A DNA stretch of 64,000 nt from an uncultured bacterium (GTDB lineage Bacteria > Verrucomicrobiota > Lentisphaeria > Victivallales > UBA1829), in the NCBI GenBank assembly GCA_902778895.1, contig CACYZF010000003.1, forward strand, positions 67,798 through 131,797. Direction: 5' to 3'. Position 1 is the first letter of the stretch, and each line of letters starts with the position of its first letter. Below are positions 47,252 through 56,341 of this stretch, piece after piece. The position numbers and the translations under genes are program-made. A model generated the notes under the pieces. That model was not told the DNA's origin, ran no database searches, and worked only from the letters and a program-made list of their open reading frames with translations.

Positions 47252-49507
47252 ATGCCAGACAGAGACGCACAATCTCTTCCGGCAGTGGAGGTTCTTGTCA
47301 ACTTATCGCTTGACAGGACCTTCGATTATTTAATCCCGGCGCACCTCATCGGACGCATTCAGCCCGGCATGAAGGTCAACGTGCCGTTCGGCAAGGGCCG
47401 CAAGCCGCGCCCGGCGACCGTGACGCGCCTCATTCCCCGTCCCGACCGCGGCGACCTGAAGGAAATCATCGAAATCTGCGGAGACGTGCCGCAGATACCG
47501 GATTCCCTCTCGAAACTCGGCGCATGGATCGCCGATTATTATTGTTGCACCCGCGAACAAGCCCTGCGCGCGCTCCTGCCGTCGGCGGTTCGAAGCGGCA
47601 AGGTCAAGCCAAAAAAGATCCGCCGGTGCTATTTGGCGTCCCCGGAGAAAGCCGCCGCCTATCTGGAAAAAGCTGGCACACGGGCAAAAGTCCGGGCACA
47701 GGCCATCCAGTTCATCACGCTTCATCCCGGGGCGACGCCGGACACGGTCCAGGCCATGACCGGAGCAAAGACGCCCCAGCTCCGCGCGCTCGAAAAGGAC
47801 GGCATCCTGAACATCGAGGAAGTCCGGCTCGACCGCGACCCGCTCCGCAACATCAAAATCGTCCCGACAACCCCGCTCAAACTCACCGGCGAACAGGGCG
47901 CCGCTTTGGACAGGATATTCTCCATGCTCGCACCGGACCGGCCGCCCGCCGCGCCGCACGTGCTCCTGCTGCACGGCGTGACCTGCAGCGGCAAGACCGA
48001 GGTATATCTGCAGGCGATTGCGCGCGTCCTGGAACAGGGCGGCAACGCGATCGTGCTGGTGCCGGAGATCTCCCTCACGCCGCAGACCGTGACACGGTTC
48101 CGCGCGCGCTTCGGCGAACGCGTCAGCGTACTCCACAGCGGGCTCACGCAGGGCGAACGCTACGACGAATGGATGAAGGTTTACCGCGGCGAAGTCGACA
48201 TCGCAGTCGGCGCCCGGTCCGCCCTTTTCGCTCCGTTCCGCAACCTCAAGCTCATCATCGTCGACGAGGAACACGATTCCTCGTACAAGCAGTCCGAAGC
48301 ACCCCGGTACAACGCCCGCGACGTGGCGGTGGTCCGCGGCCGGATGGAGGGCGCACTCGTGATACTCGGGTCCGCCACACCTTCGCTGGAATCCTGGCAG
48401 AACGCCGTCACGGGGAAATACGCGCTGGCGTCCATGCCGAACCGCTGGGACCCGTCGATCGTGCTGCCCGCCGTCGAGATCGTCGACATGCGCCTGGAAA
48501 AAGACGACGAGGACCGTATCCCGATGTTCTCGAAACGGCTCATCGACGCCGTACGCAGCCGGATTCAGGCGGGCGAACAGAGCATCCTCTTCCTGAACAA
48601 ACGCGGCTACTCGCGCCAGCTCCAGTGCGCCTGCGGATACGTCCCGACCTGCCCGGACTGCTCCGTCGCCTACACTTACCACAAGAAAAATGCGTCGCTG
48701 ATCTGCCATTTCTGCGGCCGGATCATCCCTGCGATCACGGCGTGCCCCGTCTGCGGCCAGTCCGAATTCCACTACGTCGGTACCGGCACCGAACGCGTCG
48801 AAAGTCTCGCCGGAGCATTGTTCCAAGGCGCGCGCATCGCGCGCATGGACTCGGACACCATGACGAATCCGCAGAAATACGAGGAGGTGCTGTCGAAGTT
48901 CCGTGGCGGCGACCTTGACATCCTCATCGGCACGCAGATGATCGCCAAGGGGCTGGACTTTCCGAATGTCACGCTCGTGGGCGTGCTGAACGCCGACATG
49001 GGGCTTTACCTGCCGGATTTCCGGGCGCTCGAACGCACGTTCCAGTTGCTCGCACAGGTCGCCGGACGCGCCGGACGCGGCGAGGTCCACGGCCAGGTGC
49101 TCATCCAGACGTTTTCGCCGGAGAATCCCGCGATCCTTTGTGCGGCGGAACACTCCTGCAAAGACTTTTTCGAGGAGGAACTCCCAGTCCGCAAGGAACT
49201 CCTGTTCCCGCCGTTCTCGCACCTCACCGTCCTGCATTTCGACGGCGAGGACCCGGTCCTCATCGAAGCGAAAGCCGCCGAGCTTGTGAACCGCGTTTCG
49301 GAACGTTTCCCGGCGCCGCTGGAGATCAGCGACGCGACCCCGGCGCCGATCGAACGCATCAAGGGACGCTACCGGTACCTCGCCACGGTCAGGACGCCGC
49401 CCAACGCCGCGTTCCGCGCGTTTCTGCGCGCGGAGGTCATGAACTGGCGGCGAACGGTCAAGGACGTGGACCTGTACGTGGACGTCGACGCTCTTTCACT
49501 ACTCTAA
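47252..49507 (+). CDS. priA: Primosomal helicase PriA
   Basis: This 751-residue replication-restart helicase has an N-terminal DNA-binding domain (DRTFDYLIP, VNVPFGKGRKPRPATV), Walker A GVTCSGKTEVY at 242-252, DEEHDSSYKQ, GSATPSLES and a zinc module of paired cysteines (CACGYVPTCPDC ... CHFCG ... CPVCG) inside the second RecA domain. It then has GTQMIAKGLDFPNVTLVGV and QVAGRAGRG. It restarts replication at collapsed forks. Length is normal. The start lies only eight bases after a terminator T run and lacks a strong Shine-Dalgarno, so initiation may be weak. Confidence 0.95.
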   Translation: MPDRDAQSLPAVEVLVNLSLDRTFDYLIPAHLIGRIQPGMKVNVPFGKGRKPRPATVTRLIPRPDRGDLKEIIEICGDVPQIPDSLSKLGAWIADYYCCTREQALRALLPSAVRSGKVKPKKIRRCYLASPEKAAAYLEKAGTRAKVRAQAIQFITLHPGATPDTVQAMTGAKTPQLRALEKDGILNIEEVRLDRDPLRNIKIVPTTPLKLTGEQGAALDRIFSMLAPDRPPAAPHVLLLHGVTCSGKTEVYLQAIARVLEQGGNAIVLVPEISLTPQTVTRFRARFGERVSVLHSGLTQGERYDEWMKVYRGEVDIAVGARSALFAPFRNLKLIIVDEEHDSSYKQSEAPRYNARDVAVVRGRMEGALVILGSATPSLESWQNAVTGKYALASMPNRWDPSIVLPAVEIVDMRLEKDDEDRIPMFSKRLIDAVRSRIQAGEQSILFLNKRGYSRQLQCACGYVPTCPDCSVAYTYHKKNASLICHFCGRIIPAITACPVCGQSEFHYVGTGTERVESLAGALFQGARIARMDSDTMTNPQKYEEVLSKFRGGDLDILIGTQMIAKGLDFPNVTLVGVLNADMGLYLPDFRALERTFQLLAQVAGRAGRGEVHGQVLIQTFSPENPAILCAAEHSCKDFFEEELPVRKELLFPPFSHLTVLHFDGEDPVLIEAKAAELVNRVSERFPAPLEISDATPAPIERIKGRYRYLATVRTPPNAAFRAFLRAEVMNWRRTVKDVDLYVDVDALSLL

Positions 49508-49552
49508 ATGCTTCTTTTTTCCAAATAAATCAGAGAAAGTTTCAAACCGGGT

Positions 49553-49581
49553 TTGATTTTTCCGCTGTTTAGGTTTATAGT
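49553..49581 (+). promoter_or_regulatory. Promoter for the poly-serine gene
   Basis: TTGATT (49553-49558), 17 bases, TATAGT (49576-49581). Confidence 0.65.
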
Positions 49582-49647
49582 ATAGCGATTACAGCGACTT
49601 TTGAAACGAAATCCGGTTCGCAATCCGGTTCAAATGGAGCATTTATC

Positions 49648-50808
49648 ATGAAATACATCCTGTTCACATTCACGTTCGCGGCATCCGTCTGCGCCGCACC
49701 GGTCCTGTTCGCCGGGTCCGGCCTGATGGACGACCTGATCAAACCTTACGACGACTCGCTCATCGAGCTGCCGGGCGAAACTGCGCACAAGCCGTCCGTT
49801 TCCCGTTCCGCCCAGCTCGTCGACGACAGCGCGACCGACACATGGGGCGCCCGTGACGGTCAATCCTCCACTCCGGAGAAGAAGCCTTCCTCCTCTTCGG
49901 CTCCGTCGAAATCCGGCAGTTCTTCATCTTCCTCTTCATCTTCCTCTTCATCTTCCTCTTCATCTTCCTCTTCTTCCTCGTCCTCGTCGACCTCGACAAG
50001 ATCAAAGAGTTTTAACGCCGACGGGACTTATATTCCATATTCGGAACGCTATCCGGAAGAGAAAAAGGAAACAACGGAATCCGGCTTCGACCGCGACACG
50101 TTCGACCCCAACTTCAATCCGTTCAGGAACGACTACAAGTACGAAGATACGAATTACCAACCCAACAGGACCCGTCCGGAGTTCGAAGAAACGCGCCGGA
50201 AGATCAAGGAAGTTCTGGGCGAAGGCGTGCCGAAAGTGATGGTCGACTCGAAAGTCGAGGAACTGATCCACAACGACGCACGCAGCGCCTCACTGGAAGC
50301 CCCCACGACGCCGGACCGCTGGACACGCGCGCCGAACGGCTGGTTCTGCGATTTCGACGACGCGATGGAAAAGGCGCAGCAATCGGGGAAGGCGGTCGCG
50401 GTGTTCTTCCATTCGTCCGACAACGACAATTCGCGCAAGTTCAAGACCGAGCGCATGGAAAACAACAAGTTCAAGAACAAAATGCGCGACCGTCTGCTCG
50501 TCGTCTACATGGATTATCCGAACAACGCCGACACCAGCAAGGACAAACGGAACCGCGAACAGGTGCAGCACAACACCCGGATCGCCGACAAGTTCCATGT
50601 CGCGAACTATCCCACGGTCATCATCCTGAATTCCTCAGGCAGCGAACTCGGACGCCTCGACACCAATACCAATTCGACTGTCTCGACGTTCGTGGAAAAG
50701 GCCGACAGGATCGTGCCGCAGCGTGAGGTGAAAGACAAAAAAACGACCGGATTCCGGATCGGCGGCAGCATAACGGACGATTCCGACTCCCGGAAAACCT
50801 CGGACTGA
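49648..50808 (+). CDS. Exported thioredoxin-fold protein with a poly-serine linker
   Basis: This 386-residue protein has a signal peptide (about 1-22), then a low-complexity zone with 24 consecutive serines (91-114) encoded partly by a 12-base tandem repeat. A charged linker follows, then a thioredoxin-like domain (about 230-360): WFCDFDDAMEKAQQSGKAVAVFFHSSDNDNSRKFKTERM, LLVVYMDYP, KFHVANYPTVIILNSSGSELGRL. The redox CxxC is replaced by SSDN, so thiol exchange is not expected. The fold resembles thioredoxin_7/DUF255-like modules. The promoter at 49553-49581 precedes it, and GGAG lies eight bases before the ATG. Confidence 0.75.
   Translation: MKYILFTFTFAASVCAAPVLFAGSGLMDDLIKPYDDSLIELPGETAHKPSVSRSAQLVDDSATDTWGARDGQSSTPEKKPSSSSAPSKSGSSSSSSSSSSSSSSSSSSSSSSSSTSTRSKSFNADGTYIPYSERYPEEKKETTESGFDRDTFDPNFNPFRNDYKYEDTNYQPNRTRPEFEETRRKIKEVLGEGVPKVMVDSKVEELIHNDARSASLEAPTTPDRWTRAPNGWFCDFDDAMEKAQQSGKAVAVFFHSSDNDNSRKFKTERMENNKFKNKMRDRLLVVYMDYPNNADTSKDKRNREQVQHNTRIADKFHVANYPTVIILNSSGSELGRLDTNTNSTVSTFVEKADRIVPQREVKDKKTTGFRIGGSITDDSDSRKTSD
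49921..49968 (+). repeat. 12-base tandem repeat, four perfect copies
   Basis: The unit TCTTCATCTTCC encodes Ser-Ser-Ser-Ser. Length change keeps the frame, so copy-number variation would alter linker length only. Confidence 0.9.
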
Positions 50809-50829
50809 ACCGGACGTAATATTCCCCCG

Positions 50830-51513
50830 ATGCTGAACTCCATCGCAGTCAACCGCGAGCCCGTCCTCCTCGGAGACGTCCCCGCCCTCGCGGAGGCTTC
50901 GGAGCGGACCGTCCTTGTCGTGCGGCATTCCATCCGCGAATCGCTCCGGGCTGGCTCGGTCGATCCCGACCTGACCCCGGAAGGGGCGGAACTGGCACAG
51001 CGCTGCGGACGTCTGCTTTCCGGCCTGGGAAACGACGTTCTCTTCGCCGCATCTCCCAGGACCCGCACACGCCGGACGGCGCAGTGCATGATGGAGGGCG
51101 GCGGATTTCCGCGGCGGGAAGTCCGCGACTGTCCCGAACTCGGCGACCTGACCATTTTCGCACATCCGGTCAACTTCGAGGCCATGCTCCGCACGCACAA
51201 TACCGAAAACGTGATGCGCGAGTATTTTTCCACCGGCCATGCGGAAGGTCTGAAGGATATGCGGCCCTTCGCCGAAGAATTGCTGTCGCTCCTCACCGGA
51301 ACACCGTTTCCCGCCTCACGCACGGTCATCGTATCCCACGATGTACTGGCGATGTCGATCCTGAGCGCGCTGGGCGTCCGCGGTTTTCTGATCGAGGACT
51401 GGTGCGGCTATCTGCACGGCGTGCTGCTGACGCGCGGACGGGACGGCAAATGGACTGCGGCGTATGCTGTCCCGGACTACGACGCGGGAAAAAAACACCG
51501 TCTTTTTGTCTGA
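50830..51513 (+). CDS. Histidine phosphatase family protein
   Basis: This 227-residue protein has the phosphohistidine motif as VRHSIRESL (RHS instead of RHG), ASPRTRTRRTAQ, and the second histidine in VIVSHDVLAMS. It could be a SixA/PhoE-like phosphatase or a mutase relative; substrate is unknown. No signal peptide is seen. It follows the poly-serine gene by 21 bases but has no clear Shine-Dalgarno, so the exact start is uncertain. Confidence 0.8.
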   Translation: MLNSIAVNREPVLLGDVPALAEASERTVLVVRHSIRESLRAGSVDPDLTPEGAELAQRCGRLLSGLGNDVLFAASPRTRTRRTAQCMMEGGGFPRREVRDCPELGDLTIFAHPVNFEAMLRTHNTENVMREYFSTGHAEGLKDMRPFAEELLSLLTGTPFPASRTVIVSHDVLAMSILSALGVRGFLIEDWCGYLHGVLLTRGRDGKWTAAYAVPDYDAGKKHRLFV

Positions 51514-51583
51514 TCGTCAAGGCTGGAGTCTCACGCGTGCGAGAAAAAACAAGAATAAAAGCCTTTAAAACGTTAAATGTCGC

Positions 51584-51611
51584 TTGAAATCGCGAAAAAA
51601 CGTGATAACTT
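51584..51611 (+). promoter_or_regulatory. Promoter for the solute-binding lipoprotein
   Basis: TTGAAA (51584-51589), 16 bases, TAACTT (51606-51611). Confidence 0.5.
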
Positions 51612-51681
51612 ATGGGGAAAACATCCCTTTCAGCTGCTTTGAACTTAAAATATCTTCATCCTCAACGGAGAAAGGTTTATC

Positions 51682-53160
51682 ATGAATAAATTCTTCCGCC
51701 TCTTCGCCGCCCTGCTTCTTGGAGCAGTCCTGCTGCCGGCCTGCTCCAAGTCCGAAAACAACGGGAAACCGCTGATCGTGGCCTGCGAAGCGTCCACGTC
51801 CCCCTACTGCTATTACACGGGAAATGAGGCCAAACCGGTCGCTGGCGTCGACATCGACCTCGTCGAACTGATCGGAAAGGAACTCGGGCGTCCCGTCCAG
51901 TACAAGATCGTACCGTTCCAGCAGATTTTCACGCTCGTCGCCATGGGCAAGGCGGATATCGGCGCGGCCGGCATCTCCATTACACCCCAGCGTGCCGAAC
52001 GCGTGCTTTTCTCCACCGTCTACGATGTTTCCTCGCAGGTGATCGTCGTACCGAAGAACTCCTCGCTCACCGATGAATTCTCCCTGAAGACCGCCCGTGT
52101 GGCGGCTCAGGAAGGCACCAGCGACCTCACGCTCCTGCGCGAACGCATCCGGCCGAGAATCGTCCTGCCGTTCCTCACGCAGGAGGAAGTGAACGCCTCG
52201 CTCGTCGACCGCCGCGCCGACGCCGCCGTGATGGACCGCATGGAGGCGGAACTTCTGGTCCGTGCGACCGGAGACGCGTTCAAGATCCTCGAAAAACCGC
52301 TGACCAAGGAACAGTACGGAATCCTTTTCAACAAAAAGGACACCAAGCTCGCGGAAGCATCCAACGCGGTCATTGAGAAATTCAAACGTGCCGGTACGCT
52401 TCAGGACAGCCGCACCAAACACATCGAAGTGCTCAGCGCGCTGCCTACCGGCGCAAAGGAGAAAGAGGAGGTCAAGCCGTTCATCGTCTGCCTCGAAACT
52501 TCGTTCGCGCCGTTCGTCTTCGTGGACAACAACCGTCTGGTCGGCGTGGACATCGAACTGGCCGAGGCCATCGCGAAAGAACTCAAGCGCCCGCTTGAGC
52601 TCAAAGTCGTCCCTTTCACCGAGGTGATCCCGCTCGTCATGACCGGAGCCGCCGACATGGGCGCATCCGGCGTCTCCATTACGCCGGAACGTTCCGCCAT
52701 GGTGCTTTTCTCCAAATCCTACGAGAGCGGCGTGCGCAGGGTCCTCGTGAATGAAGGCGCGACGTTTGATACGCTCGATGACCTGCAGGGTAAAGTCATC
52801 GGCGCCAAGAAAGGCACCACGAACGAGGATTTCGTCATCAACCAGCTCCATGCAAGGGAATTCTACCACTACGACAACGCCACGCAGGCCATCATCGGAC
52901 TCCTCAACAACGAAATCGACGCCTACGTTGACGATGAGAACGAGGCCGATCTGGCCGCCGGCAAATATATCGGCAGAGTCAAGATGCTGAACATCGCCAT
53001 TCCCGCCGAAGAATACGGATTCCCGTTCAAGACCGGCAACGACGAGCTGAAAGCCGTCGCGGACAAGATCATCGAGGAAAAGCGCGCCAACGGCGAACTC
53101 CAGGCGCTCTTCCGCCGTTACAACACCCGCTACAAAGCGATCGAATCGAACGGAATCTGA
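51682..53160 (+). CDS. Lipoprotein with two tandem SBP_bac_3 solute-binding domains
   Basis: This 492-residue protein has a lipoprotein signal ending LLPAC (Cys21). Two homologous solute-binding modules follow: residues about 30-255 and 265-490. They share VDIDLVELIGKELGRPVQ / VDIELAEAIAKELKRPLE, ADIGAAGISITPQRAERVLFS / ADMGASGVSITPERSAMVLFS and later VAAQEGTSD / IGAKKGTTN, so the gene arose by internal duplication. Such domains bind polar amino acids for ABC importers or act as sensors, but no permease, ATPase or kinase is adjacent. AGAAAGG precedes the ATG. Confidence 0.9.
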   Translation: MNKFFRLFAALLLGAVLLPACSKSENNGKPLIVACEASTSPYCYYTGNEAKPVAGVDIDLVELIGKELGRPVQYKIVPFQQIFTLVAMGKADIGAAGISITPQRAERVLFSTVYDVSSQVIVVPKNSSLTDEFSLKTARVAAQEGTSDLTLLRERIRPRIVLPFLTQEEVNASLVDRRADAAVMDRMEAELLVRATGDAFKILEKPLTKEQYGILFNKKDTKLAEASNAVIEKFKRAGTLQDSRTKHIEVLSALPTGAKEKEEVKPFIVCLETSFAPFVFVDNNRLVGVDIELAEAIAKELKRPLELKVVPFTEVIPLVMTGAADMGASGVSITPERSAMVLFSKSYESGVRRVLVNEGATFDTLDDLQGKVIGAKKGTTNEDFVINQLHAREFYHYDNATQAIIGLLNNEIDAYVDDENEADLAAGKYIGRVKMLNIAIPAEEYGFPFKTGNDELKAVADKIIEEKRANGELQALFRRYNTRYKAIESNGI

Positions 53161-53180
53161 TCCCGTCCGAATTGAACTCA

Positions 53181-53216
53181 GGGCGGAGCGCGCCGCAGCC
53201 GGCATTCGCTCCGCCC
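53181..53216 (+). terminator. Hairpin after the solute-binding gene
   Basis: A 10-bp perfect stem GGGCGGAGCG / CGCTCCGCCC has a 16-base loop. No T tract follows, so termination is uncertain. Confidence 0.45.
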
Positions 53217-53233
53217 GATTTGTCCCGCCGGGG

Positions 53234-53325
53234 GGAGGCTGCGCCTCCACTGAAGCAGTGCCCGGCTCCGCCCGGGCACGAGAAAGAACAAGACTGGGGC
53301 GGAACCGGAATGTCCGGCTCCGCCC
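53234..53325 (+). repeat. Composite palindromic repeat, copy E
   Basis: GGAGGC-TGC-GCCTCC (53234-53248), spacer ACTGAAGCAGT, GTGCCCGG / CCGGGCAC (53258-53279), tail GAGA, then a further hairpin GGGCGGA / TCCGCCC (53297-53325). Confidence 0.8.
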
Positions 53326-53366
53326 AGGCAGGAAATATCAACAGTCATACTACGGAATCCTTTACC

Positions 53367-54122
53367 ATGGATGCAGGCAGAATTCTTGACGATTTCCGCA
53401 GCGGAGCCATCACCCGCGAACAGGCGCTTTCGCTCCTGAACAAACTCCCGTACGAGGACATCGGCTTCGCCAAACTCGACCACCACAGACAAATCCGGCG
53501 CGGCGGCATCGAAACCGTGTTCTGCGCGGGCAAGACCGCCGAACAGGTCCGGAGCATCTTCGAACGGTTCATCGCAACGGGCGGAAACGCCATCGGGACG
53601 CGCGCCACCGCCGAACAGGCCGAATACGTCCGCGCCGCACTGCCCGACGTCCAGTACGACCCTGTGTCGCGCCTGCTGTACATCATGGGCAATCCGAAGC
53701 CGCGGACCGGATGCGTGGCGGTCTGCACGGGCGGCACGTCCGACCAGCCGGTCGCCGAGGAGGCCGCCAAAACCGCCGAGTTCTTCGGCGCCGATGTGAA
53801 ACGGTTCTACGACGTCGGCATCGCCGGAATCCACCGCCTGTTCGCCTGCCTGGACGAGATCCGCACCGCAAACGCCGTGGTCGCCATCGCGGGAATGGAA
53901 GGCGCGCTCGGCGGCGTGATCGCCGGACTTGTTTCCGTGCCGGTCATCGCAGTGCCGACCTCCGTGGGATACGGCGCGTCCTTCGCCGGGATCGCCCCGC
54001 TCCTGACCATGCTCAATTCCTGCGCCGAAGGCATGTCCGTCGTGAACATCGACAACGGATTCGGCGCGGGCTATCTCGCCGCCCGCATCAACTCGCTCGT
54101 CACACAGGGGAACCATCCATGA
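53367..54122 (+). CDS. larB: Nickel-pincer nucleotide biosynthesis protein LarB
   Basis: The 251-residue LarB carboxylates and hydrolyses NaAD to start synthesis of the nickel-pincer cofactor of lactate racemase. Its C-terminal half is PurE-like, with CTGGTSDQPVAEEA, DVGIAGIHRLF and AGMEGALGGVIAGLVSVPVIAVPTSVGYG. The start was placed at ATG 53367 (MDAGRILDDFRSGAIT); longer in-frame extensions run through the palindromic repeat. It overlaps larC (ATGA). Confidence 0.93.
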   Translation: MDAGRILDDFRSGAITREQALSLLNKLPYEDIGFAKLDHHRQIRRGGIETVFCAGKTAEQVRSIFERFIATGGNAIGTRATAEQAEYVRAALPDVQYDPVSRLLYIMGNPKPRTGCVAVCTGGTSDQPVAEEAAKTAEFFGADVKRFYDVGIAGIHRLFACLDEIRTANAVVAIAGMEGALGGVIAGLVSVPVIAVPTSVGYGASFAGIAPLLTMLNSCAEGMSVVNIDNGFGAGYLAARINSLVTQGNHP

Positions 54123-55438
54123 GCAACACCATCCTTTACCTCGAATGCGCCACCGGGATCAGCGGCGATATGACCGTGGCCGCGCTGCTTGACCTCGGGG
54201 CGTCCAAAGTCAAACTGCTGGCAGCCCTCGACAGCCTGAACGTGGAGGGTTATTCCGTCTCGGTCGGACGCGCCAATTCGCACGGCGTGGACGCCTGTTC
54301 GTTCGACGTCGAGCTGGAGCATGAACATGAGCATCATGAGCATGAACATCATGAGCATGAGCACCAGCACGGCCATACGGAGCTCGAACACGAGCATCCG
54401 CACGAAGCCCATGATCATCATCACGGACACGGTCATGAGCACGGGCATCATCATCCGCACGTGCACCGCAATCTGGCGGATGTGACCGCCATTCTGAACA
54501 GCGGCGACCTGACTCCGCACGCCCGCGAACTCGCACTGAAGATATTCGGCATCGTGGCCGAGGCGGAATCCAGGGCGCACGGCAAGCCCATCGACGAGGT
54601 CCACTTCCACGAGGTCGGCGCGATCGACTCCATCGTGGACATCGCAGCCGCCGCTGTCTGCCTCGACGACCTCGGAATCGACGACGTCGTCGTGACGGGC
54701 CTGAGCGAGGGGACCGGATTCGTGGAGTGCCAGCACGGCCTGCTCCCGATCCCCGTTCCCGCCGTGGCGAACATCGCTTCCGCAAGCGGGCTTCCGCTCC
54801 GCATCCTCCCCGTGGAGGGCGAAATGGTCACCCCGACCGGCGCGGCCATCGCCGCCGCCATCCGGACGCGTTCCGCCCTGCCCGGATCCTTCACGATCAA
54901 AAAGATCGGCCTCGGCACAGGCAAACGCGATTTCGGCATGCCGAACGTGCTCCGCGCGATGCTGATCGAGGAGACCGCCGCCGCGGACGCGCCGCCAGCC
55001 GAGATCATGATTCTGGAGACCAATATCGACGATTCCACGGGCGAAACGCTGGGGCTGGCGATGGATTCCCTGCTCGCGGCCGGGGCGCTGGACGTGCATT
55101 ACATTCCCGCCTTCATGAAGAAAAACCGTCCGGCGTGGCTCCTGCGCGTGATCTGCCGCGAGGCCGACGTGCCCGCGATGGAACGCGTCATATTCACGGA
55201 GACCAGCTCCATCGGCCTCCGCAAGCTCCCGGCGGCGCGCACCTGCCTCGCCCGCACGGTCATGGACGTAACGCTCCCCGCCGGGCCCGCGAAGGTCAAG
55301 AAATGCACCTTCGACGGGCAGACGTTCTATTATCCCGAATACGAAAGCATCAAGGCGCTGGCGGCCGCTTCCGGCGTGCCGTTCGCCGATCTCTTCCGCG
55401 ATGCCGCGGAGACTGCGAGGAAAAACGATGAAAGATAA
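54119..55438 (+). CDS. larC: Nickel-pincer cofactor biosynthesis protein LarC (single-frame)
   Basis: The 439-residue LarC inserts nickel into the pincer nucleotide. It opens LYLECATGISGDMTVAALLDLGA and continues ILETNIDDSTGETLG and PAFMKKNRPAWLLRVIC, covering both halves that in Lactobacillus plantarum are joined by a frameshift; here one frame suffices. Residues about 65-118 form a very His-rich stretch, probably a nickel store or relay. It overlaps larB by 4 and larE by 11 bases. Confidence 0.95.
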   Translation: MSNTILYLECATGISGDMTVAALLDLGASKVKLLAALDSLNVEGYSVSVGRANSHGVDACSFDVELEHEHEHHEHEHHEHEHQHGHTELEHEHPHEAHDHHHGHGHEHGHHHPHVHRNLADVTAILNSGDLTPHARELALKIFGIVAEAESRAHGKPIDEVHFHEVGAIDSIVDIAAAAVCLDDLGIDDVVVTGLSEGTGFVECQHGLLPIPVPAVANIASASGLPLRILPVEGEMVTPTGAAIAAAIRTRSALPGSFTIKKIGLGTGKRDFGMPNVLRAMLIEETAAADAPPAEIMILETNIDDSTGETLGLAMDSLLAAGALDVHYIPAFMKKNRPAWLLRVICREADVPAMERVIFTETSSIGLRKLPAARTCLARTVMDVTLPAGPAKVKKCTFDGQTFYYPEYESIKALAAASGVPFADLFRDAAETARKNDER

Positions 55439-56249
55439 GCTGAACGAACTCCGGCGGATGCTGGAGGATTTGAGCGCGGGCGGCGTCTGCACGGCGTTTT
55501 CCGGCGGCGTCGACAGCTCCCTGCTCCTGACCGTCCTGTCCGAAATCTACGCCCGAAAACCGTTTCCCCTGCTTGCCGTCGTATTCGCCACGGCGTTCCA
55601 CACCGCCGAAGAGACCGCGTCCGCGATGAAGCAGGCGGAAGAACTCGGCGTGCCCGCGGAACTCGTCGAACGCGACGTGCTGTCCGATCCGGTGTTGCGC
55701 GGGAATCCGAAGGACCGCTGCTACCACTGCAAGCGCAGCCTTTTCTCCGAGATGAAACGCATCGCCGAAGCGCACGGCATCAGAAACCTCGTGGACGGCA
55801 CCAACGCCGACGACACGAAGGTGTACCGTCCCGGACGCAAGGCGCTGGAGGAACTCGGCGTACTGAGTCCGCTGGCGCTCTGCGGATTCACGAAGGACGA
55901 GATCCGCGCCGCCGCGCGCGGTCTCCTGATTCCCGTCGCAGACAAGCCCTCCACGCCCTGCCTCGCGACGCGGTTCCCCTACGGCACGGTCATGACGGAC
56001 GAGGCGCTGCGCCGGGTGGAACGCGGCGAGACCGTCCTGCGCGAATTCGGGCTGAAAGTGGTGCGCCTGCGCGTTCACGGTGACGTCGCGCGCATCGAGA
56101 CCGATCCCGACGGATTCGAACTGGCATCCGCCAGACGCTTCGAGATCGCGTTCGCGCTCCGCAAAGAAGGATTCCCCTACGTCACGCTCGACCTGGAGGG
56201 ATTCCGGTCCGGCAGCATGGACGAACCGCTTCTCAACAAACAGGCGTAA
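55428..56249 (+). CDS. larE: ATP-dependent sulfur transferase LarE
   Basis: The 273-residue LarE adenylates the pincer precursor and donates sulfur. It has the PP-loop SGGVDS at 25-30, CYHCKR (Cys98, Cys101) and PCLATRFPYG with Cys178, placed like the sacrificial cysteine of L. plantarum LarE. It is the last lar gene here, and a bidirectional terminator follows. No larA-like gene is present in the window. Confidence 0.93.
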   Translation: MKDKLNELRRMLEDLSAGGVCTAFSGGVDSSLLLTVLSEIYARKPFPLLAVVFATAFHTAEETASAMKQAEELGVPAELVERDVLSDPVLRGNPKDRCYHCKRSLFSEMKRIAEAHGIRNLVDGTNADDTKVYRPGRKALEELGVLSPLALCGFTKDEIRAAARGLLIPVADKPSTPCLATRFPYGTVMTDEALRRVERGETVLREFGLKVVRLRVHGDVARIETDPDGFELASARRFEIAFALRKEGFPYVTLDLEGFRSGSMDEPLLNKQA

Positions 56250-56281
56250 ACGCATGGCGGAATCACCGCCGGACAGAAAAA

Positions 56282-56320
56282 CCGGATACGGCCCGCTGAA
56301 GGCTGTATCCGGCTATCTTT
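56282..56320. terminator. Bidirectional terminator between larE and hppA
   Basis: A 12-bp stem (56282-56293 with 56301-56312, one G-T pair) is flanked by an A run on the left and TTTT on the right. It can end transcripts from both sides. Confidence 0.8.
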
Positions 56321-56341
56321 TGCAGAAAAAAGAGGTCGGCG

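Noticed and set aside
49921..49968. Short tandem repeat as a CRISPR array
   Set aside because: Units are 12 bases, contiguous and coding for serine; no spacers.
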